Origin: Anaerolinea sp.
GTDB taxonomy: Bacteria > Chloroflexota > Anaerolineae > Anaerolineales > Anaerolineaceae
Direction of reading: 5' to 3'
Assembly: GCA_020216845.1 (NCBI GenBank)
Contig: JAIWNK010000078.1
Span: 1-10,000 of the forward strand
DNA: 10,000 bases
The notes under the pieces were generated by a model. It had not been told where the DNA came from, ran no database searches, and worked only from the letters and a program-made list of their open reading frames with translations. A program made the translations under genes and the position numbers. This document shows, piece after piece, positions 1-6,151 of this stretch (positions within the stretch are counted from its first letter, which is position 1; each line of letters opens with the position of its first letter).

Positions 1-781
1 CAGTTGTCCCCGTCAGCAACACCACACTCAAGCGCTGTGGGTCGCGGTTGCCGGGCAAGGTCATTGGCAAAGGCACCCCTGCTGCCGCGAAAGCCGCACT
101 TGCCCGCCAATTGGCCTGCACCGCAAAACGCACCGTCAACGGATACGCCCAAACGTCCAGCTGACGATCAAACGGCGACTGACCATTGACCCGCACCACC
201 TTCCAACGCGGCTCAATCTCAGCAAATGGCACAATTGCCCAAGCGCGTTGATTCGTCCACGCCTGCGCCAATAAGCGCGCCGGGTCATCTTCCACCCACA
301 CCGCCCCCGCCGCCGGCTCGCCCCACACCGACTGTAACGTTGCCAACGTCTGCGAAGACAGGCCCAACGGCACATCCGCCGCCCAGGCCAATTGTCCCCT
401 CCAGGCCGCGCGCAGCTCTTCCGCGTCAACCTCATCCAACAAATTCGGGAAAGGCGTCACCAACGCATACACCCAGGCAATCTGCCCTTCCGGATCGGGT
501 TGCAAGGTCAGGTCCGCCTGTGATGCGTCTTCAGCTCGCCCAACCTGTGTCGGCAACAGCCATGTCGCAGCCAGCTCCGCAGGAACCGCAGGAGAAACCC
601 ATGCCCGCAATTCGCTCAAGCCAGGCAGCGGCGTGCTCGTCGTCGTTGGCGTCTGCGTTGGGGCGGGAGTATGCGTTTCAGTCACAGAAGGTGCAATGAT
701 AGGCGGCGCAGAAGGCGCACAAGCGCTCAACAGCCCAACCAGCATCAACACAACTACCGAACCATACAAAAAACGCCTCAT
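1..781 (-). CDS. CapA-like lipoprotein, N-terminal part (runs off left edge)
   Basis: This frame is open from an ATG at 781 to base 1, giving 260 residues with no stop, so the C-terminal half lies outside the window. The product begins with a lipoprotein signal peptide: a short basic start (MRR), a hydrophobic core and a good lipobox LSAC with Cys21. A Thr/Pro-rich linker (residues about 31-53) follows. From about residue 100 it aligns throughout with the next gene upstream: WVYALV-PF, RWKV-RV-G-SPFD, NRDPQ-L and a final TGTT at 257-260, which is where the CapA domain begins in the paralog. It is therefore a tandem paralog and probably also a two-domain protein anchored outside the membrane. 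Its ATG overlaps the stop of the upstream gene (ATGA, 778-781) and no strong ribosome site is visible, so translation is probably coupled. The substrate is unknown. The missing half could be degenerate, which cannot be judged here. Confidence 0.85.
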   Translation of the reverse strand, partial: MRRFLYGSVVVLMLVGLLSACAPSAPPIIAPSVTETHTPAPTQTPTTTSTPLPGLSELRAWVSPAVPAELAATWLLPTQVGRAEDASQADLTLQPDPEGQIAWVYALVTPFPNLLDEVDAEELRAAWRGQLAWAADVPLGLSSQTLATLQSVWGEPAAGAVWVEDDPARLLAQAWTNQRAWAIVPFAEIEPRWKVVRVNGQSPFDRQLDVWAYPLTVRFAVQANWRASAAFAAAGVPLPMTLPGNRDPQRLSVVLLTGTT

Positions 782-2457
782 GGCAATCTCAAATCACTTT
801 CTGCAAACAGTGTGTTCAACAATTTTTGTCGTTCCTCCAAAGTTGCCGGTCGCCGTTGCGCCGAATCTTCCAACATGGTCACCAAAATCTCAGTGCCCAG
901 GTAACGTCCATCGTAAAAGACATGCCGCTCAATCAACCCAGGCCGAGCCAGTGCAAACATTTGATCAAAAAACAGATTGCCCAAGCCATAGCTCAAGAAG
1001 GCTTCCGGCACCCCATCCTCCTGCGCAGCGATGAAACCAAAACCATGCGGCACATGGGCCTGACTGCCGCTGACAATCACCGCTCCGGCGCGCCCCATCT
1101 GTCGGAAGTCGGTGCGCAACGCCGAAGGGGCCTGATTGCTCTCCACCTCCAAATGCTGAAAGGTGACGATCGGCAAATAGCCCTCCTGACGCAACGCCCT
1201 GACTGTCTTCTCTAAAGCGGCCAGGTCGCACGGTGCAGCGCCGGGGGTATTGCGCGTCGCATAGACCGTTTGCGGCCCCACCGCATTGCAGCCAACAAAA
1301 GCCAGTCGGTTGCCGTGGTGTTCAATCCGCAAAGCAGCCTGCGCCGCCTCCAAAGTCTCTCCGCCGCCATAAGTCTGAATGCCATTCTGCCGATATAAGC
1401 TGAGTGTCTCTTGCAATGCCGGAACACCCCAATCCAGCAGATGATTGCCGGTCAGCTCAACAATATCAACACCCAAAGCTTGCAGCACAGCAAAATAGCC
1501 CGGTGCGCTACAAAAGCGCGCCCGATTGCGAAACGGTAAAGCCGGCGGACAATCAGAATAAAAAGCCGCCTCATTGCTGATGTGTAAAAAATCTCCCGCT
1601 TCCAGCCAGGGCTGAATCAACGCGTATGGATAGTCAAGCCCGTTCAATTCCATCTTTTCAGCAGTATGCCGCACCATTGCGGTTGTCCCCGTCATCACCA
1701 CAACCGTCAGCTGTTGCGGGTCGCGGTTGCTAGCCAGCAATGGGCCTGACAACGACAACGCTGATAACGCCTCTGCTTCACCCCACACCCCAAAATGCAC
1801 CGTCAGCGCATATGCAGCTGCATCAAACTCCCAATCAAACGGCGAATGTCCATCCACCCGCATCACTTTCCAACGCGGCTGCAACTGCTCAAAAGGTACA
1901 AGCGCCCAGGCCCCCGGCTGATCCCACACCATGCGCAACAGCTCGTCCGCCGCAACCACGTGCACAAACTCGGCATCGGCCTCGCCCCATAGCGCCGCAA
2001 ACACCACCATCGTCTCCGGTGCAAGATACAGCGCCTGCAAAGGCTGTTCTACCTGTGGCGCGCCCTGCCAAACTGCCCGAATTGCGGTCAATGGCACTTC
2101 ATCCGTCGCCGTCCCAAACGGTGCCACCAACGCATACACCCAATCCACCATCCAGCGCGCATCCGCCTGACTCACCAACCCGAAGTGCACATTTGGCACC
2201 TCTCCAGAATGTGCGAACGGCAAATCACCCTGCTCAAAGCGCTGCCGCAAAGCCTGTGGAACCGTGTCATCGAAGGCCAGCAATGGCTTAATCGGTTGCG
2301 GCGTCGCTGTTGGCAAAGGCTCAGCTGTTGACAACCAGGTCGCTGTAGGCGCCAAAGGAGTAACCACAACCGTAGGTAAGACAGTTGCCTGAGTCTGACA
2401 CCCCACGCCAACACACACCACCATGAACAACAATGCAGACAGCCATGCTCGCTTCAT
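778..2457 (-). CDS. CapA family (PGA_cap-like) lipoprotein with N-terminal extension
   Basis: The 559-residue product starts with a signal peptide ending in a lipobox-like VGVGC (Cys20; the -3 position is Gly, so the site is less typical than in its paralog). A Thr/Pro-rich linker runs to about 55, then a domain of about 190 residues, then a CapA-like domain from about 248. CapA hallmarks seen are SNEAAF (294-299), TGNHLLDWG (336-344), FQHLEVE (433-439), SQAHV (465-469) and SYGLGNLFFD (489-498). The family belongs to the calcineurin-like metallophosphatase group and was named from poly-gamma-glutamate capsule synthesis, but most members have no known substrate. The first metal-site motif, normally GD, reads GT here (257-258). 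The middle domain (WVYALVAPF, LTAIRAVWQG, GAWALVPF) recalls phosphate-type periplasmic binding proteins, which is an inference. The gene lies 15 bp after the aldo/keto reductase stop, with only a weak GGA ribosome site, and overlaps the next capA copy by 4 bp. Confidence 0.9.
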   Translation of the reverse strand: MKRAWLSALLFMVVCVGVGCQTQATVLPTVVVTPLAPTATWLSTAEPLPTATPQPIKPLLAFDDTVPQALRQRFEQGDLPFAHSGEVPNVHFGLVSQADARWMVDWVYALVAPFGTATDEVPLTAIRAVWQGAPQVEQPLQALYLAPETMVVFAALWGEADAEFVHVVAADELLRMVWDQPGAWALVPFEQLQPRWKVMRVDGHSPFDWEFDAAAYALTVHFGVWGEAEALSALSLSGPLLASNRDPQQLTVVVMTGTTAMVRHTAEKMELNGLDYPYALIQPWLEAGDFLHISNEAAFYSDCPPALPFRNRARFCSAPGYFAVLQALGVDIVELTGNHLLDWGVPALQETLSLYRQNGIQTYGGGETLEAAQAALRIEHHGNRLAFVGCNAVGPQTVYATRNTPGAAPCDLAALEKTVRALRQEGYLPIVTFQHLEVESNQAPSALRTDFRQMGRAGAVIVSGSQAHVPHGFGFIAAQEDGVPEAFLSYGLGNLFFDQMFALARPGLIERHVFYDGRYLGTEILVTMLEDSAQRRPATLEERQKLLNTLFAESDLRLP

Positions 2458-2472
2458 TTTGACCAGTTCCGG

Positions 2473-3420
2473 TTAAGAAAGCGCTGTTTGTACCCGATCA
2501 CTGACCTCGTCCAAACGTGCCACCTCTTCTTCGGATAACCGCCATCCCAAAGCAGCTGCGTTTTGTTGCGCTTGTGCCAATGTCTTAGCCCCAGGGATCG
2601 GCACAGCGCCTTTGCAAATGACCCAATTCAGCGCGACCTGTGCCGCTGTCTTACCAGCATGATCTGAGCCAATCCGCTTCAACTGATCAATCAGCGGCTT
2701 CATCGCTGCCAGGTAGCGAGCTTGATAGCGCCGCGCCCGAAAGCCCTGCGGTGGGTTTTCAGGTGTATATTTGCCGGTCAACATGCCCATTGCCAAAGGG
2801 CTATAGGCAATCAGCGTTACCCCCATCTCCTGACACTGTTTCAGCAATCCATTTTTTTCCACTCGCCGATCCAACAAACTATACTCCACCTGATTGGATG
2901 CAAGCGGCACGCCCTGACGGATCAGCGCGTCATAAGCCCGTTGCATCTGTTTGCGGTCATAGTTGGAAACGCCCACTGCTGTTATCAAACCAGCTTGCAC
3001 GGCTTCACTCATCGCATCCATCCACACCTCAATTTGCACCGGTGGAAAAGGCCAATGGATCTGATACAAATCCACCGAAGCGCGCCCCAACCGTTTCAGG
3101 CTGTTGCGCAAAGCGCGCTTCAATGACCCTCGCCCCAAGCGCCACGGATAGGGCATGAATTTCGTCGCCACAACCACTTTCTGCTCCGTCTCAGCCAGAA
3201 ATTTGCCCAGCAAAGTCTCGGAACGTCCCTGCCCATAAACCTCCGCCGTATCCATAAAAAACACGCCTGCCTGAAGGCTTGCATCATAAGCCTGCCGAAT
3301 ATCGTCATCGCGGTAACCGCGCCCATAGCCCCAAAACAACCGATCGCCCCAAGACCAGGTACCCAACCCCATTTCGACCCCCTCAAAAACCACATGTCGT
3401 TTTCCAGTCGCTTCGCCCAT
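2473..3420 (-). CDS. Aldo/keto reductase
   Basis: The 315-residue protein is a cytoplasmic NAD(P)H-dependent oxidoreductase of the (beta/alpha)8-barrel aldo/keto reductase superfamily. The catalytic tetrad is complete: Asp57 and Tyr62 in MDTAEVYG, Lys87 in VVVATKF and His122 in YQIHWP. VGVSNY (149-154), SNQVEYSLLDR (175-185) and the C-terminal cofactor motif PIPGAKTLAQAQQN (274-287) are also typical. Length matches the family. Such enzymes reduce aldehydes or ketones; the natural substrate cannot be read from sequence. I chose ATG 3420 over the adjacent GTG 3423 because AAGGAG lies 6 nt before the ATG and only 3 nt before the GTG. It is the first gene of the leftward operon leading into the two capA-like genes. 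No functional link to them is evident, so the shared transcript may be incidental. Confidence 0.95.
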   Translation of the reverse strand: MGEATGKRHVVFEGVEMGLGTWSWGDRLFWGYGRGYRDDDIRQAYDASLQAGVFFMDTAEVYGQGRSETLLGKFLAETEQKVVVATKFMPYPWRLGRGSLKRALRNSLKRLGRASVDLYQIHWPFPPVQIEVWMDAMSEAVQAGLITAVGVSNYDRKQMQRAYDALIRQGVPLASNQVEYSLLDRRVEKNGLLKQCQEMGVTLIAYSPLAMGMLTGKYTPENPPQGFRARRYQARYLAAMKPLIDQLKRIGSDHAGKTAAQVALNWVICKGAVPIPGAKTLAQAQQNAAALGWRLSEEEVARLDEVSDRVQTALS

Positions 3421-3426
3421 CACGCA

Positions 3427-3432
3427 CTCCTT
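3427..3432 (-). promoter_or_regulatory. Ribosome binding site of the aldo/keto reductase
   Basis: AAGGAG on the minus strand lies 6 nt upstream of the ATG at 3420. The spacing decides for this ATG and against the GTG immediately before it. Confidence 0.8.
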
Positions 3433-3449
3433 AACAAAAAGATAGTATC

Positions 3450-3455
3450 ATTATA
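3450..3455 (-). promoter_or_regulatory. Probable -10 element of the leftward operon
   Basis: A perfect TATAAT on the minus strand would place the transcript start near 3443, giving a leader of about 23 nt that contains the AAGGAG ribosome site. No good -35 stands at 17 nt; the best candidates there are poor (GTGTTC or GGTGTT). A small palindrome, GATAgTATC (3441-3449), sits at the predicted start and could bind a regulator. Confidence 0.5.
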
Positions 3456-3494
3456 GTCAAAACACCCACTTTGAACACCCCTTAGCGTCTCCTG

Positions 3495-3503
3495 TGTTAT
3501 ACT
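3495..3503 (+). promoter_or_regulatory. Extended -10 promoter of the UbiA gene cluster (probably leaderless)
   Basis: TGTTATACT matches the extended -10 form TGnTATAAT with one mismatch. TTGAAC at 3471 is 21 nt upstream, too far for a normal -35. The -10 ends 7 nt before the ATG at 3511, so the transcript should start at or within a base or two of the start codon. No ribosome site precedes that ATG, which agrees with a leaderless mRNA. Confidence 0.5.
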
Positions 3504-3510
3504 TAACCGC

Positions 3511-4383
3511 ATGTTAAAGGCCTTACTCAAAACCATGCGTCCCCGACAATGGACGAAAAATGCCTTTGTTTTGGCCGCCATTGTCTTCGATGGGCAAATT
3601 ATCAACGCCCCAGCTGTCTTGCGCTCCTTGCTTGGCGTCGCACTATTTTGCCTGCTTTCCAGCGCAATCTACATCATCAACGACCTGGCCGACATTGAAG
3701 CCGACCGTGCACACCCCAAAAAGCGCAATCGTCCCATCGCCTCAGGGCGATTGCCCGTGCGCGTGGCAATTTTGGCCACCATTGTCCTGCTGCTGATCAG
3801 CCTGGTTGGGGCGGCTTTGCTGTCTCTCAACTTCCTGTGGATTGCTTTGATTTACCTGATCACCAATCTCGCCTACTCCAAATGGCTCAAACATATTCCG
3901 CTCATTGATGTCCTCATCCTTGCCTCTGGCTTTGTGCTGCGCGTGGGGGCCGGTGTCTCAATCATTGAAGTACAGCGCTTCTCTCCCTGGCTCTATGTTG
4001 TCACAACCCTTCTGGCGCTCTACCTGGGCTTTGGCAAACGCCGTGCCGAACTGACCCTACTCGAAGGAGAAGCCAACGCACACCGGCGCGTCCTTTCCGG
4101 CTACACCATTCCCTTGCTAGACCAATTCATCACCATCGTCTCCGGCACAACCATCGTCTCCTACAGCCTGTACACCTTCTCGGCACCCAACTTGCCCAGC
4201 AATCACTCAATGATGCTAACCATTCCTTTTGTCATCTATGGCATCTTCCGCTATCTGTATCTTATTCAGGTAGAAAAAGCAGGTGGCGAACCAGAAGAAA
4301 TGTTGCTCAGCGATCGTCCGCTCCAGGCAACCATTGTGCTATGGGGCCTGACTGTTGTGTTATTCCTCTACGTGCTCAAATAA
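3511..4383 (+). CDS. UbiA-family decaprenyl-phosphate phosphoribosyltransferase (DPPR synthase-like)
   Basis: This 290-residue integral membrane protein has about eight or nine hydrophobic segments. In the family it transfers 5-phosphoribose from PRPP to a long polyprenyl phosphate, releasing pyrophosphate; in mycobacteria (Rv3806c) this opens the route to decaprenyl-phosphate arabinose. Seen here are RPRQWTKN (10-17), the Asp-rich motif NDLADIEADR (57-66), HPKKRNRPIASG (68-79), GFGKRRAEL (173-181), YSLYTF (218-223), TIPFVIYGIFRYLYL (237-251) and EEMLLSDRPLQ (262-272). The YTF...IPF...RYLYL...DRPLQ set separates this subgroup from the quinone and heme prenyltransferases. The ATG has no Shine-Dalgarno sequence and lies just after an extended -10, so translation is probably leaderless. 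It leads the isoprenoid cluster, 4 nt before mevalonate kinase. The partner epimerase genes (DprE1/DprE2) are not in the window, so the final sugar is unknown. Confidence 0.88.
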   Translation: MLKALLKTMRPRQWTKNAFVLAAIVFDGQIINAPAVLRSLLGVALFCLLSSAIYIINDLADIEADRAHPKKRNRPIASGRLPVRVAILATIVLLLISLVGAALLSLNFLWIALIYLITNLAYSKWLKHIPLIDVLILASGFVLRVGAGVSIIEVQRFSPWLYVVTTLLALYLGFGKRRAELTLLEGEANAHRRVLSGYTIPLLDQFITIVSGTTIVSYSLYTFSAPNLPSNHSMMLTIPFVIYGIFRYLYLIQVEKAGGEPEEMLLSDRPLQATIVLWGLTVVLFLYVLK

Positions 4384-4387
4384 GCCC

Positions 4388-5332
4388 ATGCCCGCCTTCT
4401 CCGCCTACGCCCCTGGCAAAAGCATCCTCTTTGGCGAACACGCTGCTGTTTATGCCCGCCCGGCATTAGCTGTTCCCATCTCGCAAGTGCGCGCCCATGC
4501 CATTGTTCGCCCTCGCATTGGCGCAAACCAGAGCTTGCTCTCCGCCCCCGACCTCGGCCTGGAAGAAGAACTTGATCACCTCCCTGAAGATTCCCCGTTA
4601 GCCCTGGCAGTCCGGCTCACGCTTTCAACAGCGCAGATCACACACCCCCCGGCCATGCACCTGCGCATCACCTCCACCATTCCACGCGCCGCGGGGCTTG
4701 GTTCCAGCGCCGCCGTCTCAATCGCCATCATTCGCGCTGTTGCCGGTTTTTTGGGGATCTCTTTATCCAACGCCCAGGTCTCTGCACTCGCCTATCAAGT
4801 GGAAACGCTGCAACATGGCACTCCCTCCGGCGTAGATAATACCGTCATTGCCTTCGAACAGCCCATTTACTTTATCAAAGGGCAACCCTTTGAGCTGCTG
4901 CGCGTGGCCAAACCCTTCACACTGGTGATTGCCGATAGCGGCATTCAAAGCAGCACTGCCGCCGTCGTTGGCGATGTGCGCCGTGCCTGGCAACAAGACC
5001 CGTCACGCTTTGAATCCCTTTTCGATGCCATTCGCTGCATCACCGATCAGGCGCGCGCCATCCTTGAAAGCGGTGAAACAGACCGTCTCGGCCCATTGAT
5101 GGACCAAAATCACGCCTTGCTTCAGCAAATGACCGTTTCCTGCCCCGAGCTTGATCACCTGGCAAGCAAAGCCCGTCAGGCTGGCGCACTGGGCGCCAAG
5201 TTATCTGGCGGCGGACGTGGCGGCAACCTGATTGCCCTGGCACGCCCCGAACAAGCACCAAGCATTGCTCAGGCGCTCTGCGAATCCGGCGCAGTGCGCT
5301 GCTTCATTACCCGCGTTGAGGCATGTTCATGA
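4388..5332 (+). CDS. mvk: Mevalonate kinase (GHMP kinase family)
   Basis: The 314-residue cytoplasmic enzyme phosphorylates mevalonate to 5-phosphomevalonate with ATP. All GHMP kinase motifs are present: motif 1 APGKSILFGEHAAVY (8-22), the ATP-binding loop IPRAAGLGSSAAVS (98-111), the mevalonate-kinase-type segment ETLQHGTPSGVDN (139-151, with the likely catalytic Asp150), and motif 3 KLSGGGRGGN (271-280). Motif 3 differs from the common KLTGAGGGGC by an Arg and by loss of the Cys. Length is normal for the bacterial and archaeal enzymes. The frame is open further upstream, but that would overlap UbiA; the ATG at 4388 directly precedes PAFSAYAPGK and is 4 nt after the UbiA stop. No clear ribosome site is visible, suggesting translational coupling to UbiA. 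The 3' end overlaps the isopentenyl phosphate kinase gene by 4 nt. Galactokinase or homoserine kinase are unlikely given HGTPSGVDN. Confidence 0.93.
   Translation: MPAFSAYAPGKSILFGEHAAVYARPALAVPISQVRAHAIVRPRIGANQSLLSAPDLGLEEELDHLPEDSPLALAVRLTLSTAQITHPPAMHLRITSTIPRAAGLGSSAAVSIAIIRAVAGFLGISLSNAQVSALAYQVETLQHGTPSGVDNTVIAFEQPIYFIKGQPFELLRVAKPFTLVIADSGIQSSTAAVVGDVRRAWQQDPSRFESLFDAIRCITDQARAILESGETDRLGPLMDQNHALLQQMTVSCPELDHLASKARQAGALGAKLSGGGRGGNLIALARPEQAPSIAQALCESGAVRCFITRVEACS
5318..5321 (+). promoter_or_regulatory. Ribosome binding site that sets the isopentenyl phosphate kinase start
   Basis: GAGG lies 7 nt before the ATG at 5329 but only 1 nt before the in-frame ATG at 5323. Together with the ATGA overlap at 5329-5332, this favours the downstream ATG. 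Confidence 0.6.
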
Positions 5333-6138
5333 CCGAATTATACTTCGTCAAACTGGGCGGCTCGCTCATCACCGATAAAGATACCCCCAACACGGCCCGG
5401 TTGCCCATCTTGCAACGGTTGGCCGAAGAAATTGCTGCTGCCCGCAACGCCCGCCCCGACCTGGAAATCCTCATCGGTCACGGCTCCGGCTCATTTGGGC
5501 ATGTCGCCGCAAAAAAACACGGCACGCGCGCCGGAGTGCAATCTTCGGCTGCCTGGCGGGGCTTTGCTGAAGTCTGGCAAACCGCCCGTACGCTCAATCA
5601 AATCGTCATCGAAAGCTTATCTCAGGCGGGCCTGCCCGTCATTGCCTTTCCACCCTCCGCTTGCGTCCTTGCCCGCGCCGGCTCCGTGCTGCATTGGGAT
5701 GTGTCTCTAATTCGGCGCGCTTTGCAAGCCGGTTTGGTGCCAGTGATACAAGGCGATGTTGCCTTTGATGAAACACTTGGCGGCACCATCCTCTCCACAG
5801 AAGATCTCTTCTTTTATCTTGCGCCCATCTTGCAACCAGACCGCATCTTGCTCACCGGCATTGAACCCGGCATCTGGGCCGACTTTCCAGCTCGCACGCA
5901 GCTGATTACCAACCTCACCCCGCAAACCCTTCCCGCCCTGCGTCAGCAGCTGCATGGCTCCGCCTCAACCGATGTCACCGGAGGGATGGAAGCCAAAGTC
6001 GAACGGATGATGTCGCTGCTGCAAGCGCCCGGCAAACTACAAATTGCCATTTTCTCCGGCCTGCAACCCGGTTTGCTCACCCAGGCGCTCACCGGTTCCC
6101 TGCCCGGCAGCGTCTTATCTCATTTTCCCATCCACTAG
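5329..6138 (+). CDS. ipk: Isopentenyl phosphate kinase (amino acid kinase family)
   Basis: The 269-residue enzyme phosphorylates isopentenyl phosphate to isopentenyl diphosphate, the last step of the alternative (archaeal-type) mevalonate pathway. The amino acid kinase fold is shown by VKLGGSLITDK (7-17), GHGSGSFGH (50-58), PVIQGDVAFD (138-147), STED (156-159), LLTGIEPGIW (174-183) and STDVTGGMEAK (213-223). His58 after GSFG is the marker residue that separates isopentenyl phosphate kinases from other amino acid kinases such as glutamate 5-kinase. I chose ATG 5329, which overlaps the mevalonate kinase stop as ATGA and has GAGG at the right distance; an ATG two codons earlier is possible. The enzyme has been characterised biochemically in Roseiflexus castenholzii (Chloroflexi), together with a phosphomevalonate decarboxylase. 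Adjacency to mevalonate kinase strengthens the call. The decarboxylase is not in the window. Confidence 0.93.
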   Translation: MTELYFVKLGGSLITDKDTPNTARLPILQRLAEEIAAARNARPDLEILIGHGSGSFGHVAAKKHGTRAGVQSSAAWRGFAEVWQTARTLNQIVIESLSQAGLPVIAFPPSACVLARAGSVLHWDVSLIRRALQAGLVPVIQGDVAFDETLGGTILSTEDLFFYLAPILQPDRILLTGIEPGIWADFPARTQLITNLTPQTLPALRQQLHGSASTDVTGGMEAKVERMMSLLQAPGKLQIAIFSGLQPGLLTQALTGSLPGSVLSHFPIH

Positions 6139-6151
6139 AAAGGTTTTCCCC

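Noticed and set aside
136..435. Minus-strand 99-codon frame
   Set aside because: It is in a different frame from the open capA paralog (781 to 1), which has a signal peptide, lipobox and full similarity to its neighbour. The 99-codon product is Arg/Trp-rich nonsense.
226..699. Plus-strand open frame of 157 codons, and similar ones between 4 and 2291
   Set aside because: The products are low-complexity Pro/Ala/Ser/Thr-rich sequences without family motifs. They lie antisense to the capA-like genes and arise from GC-rich complement codons.
4355..4387. Longer mevalonate kinase start inside UbiA
   Set aside because: The added residues do not resemble the family, and the ATG at 4388 sits directly before the conserved PAFSAYAPGK start.
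6044..6151. Upstream start of dgt inside the isopentenyl phosphate kinase gene
   Set aside because: The extra 36 residues are out of frame with the kinase and Pro/Ser-rich; a proper GAAAGG ribosome site precedes the ATG at 6152.
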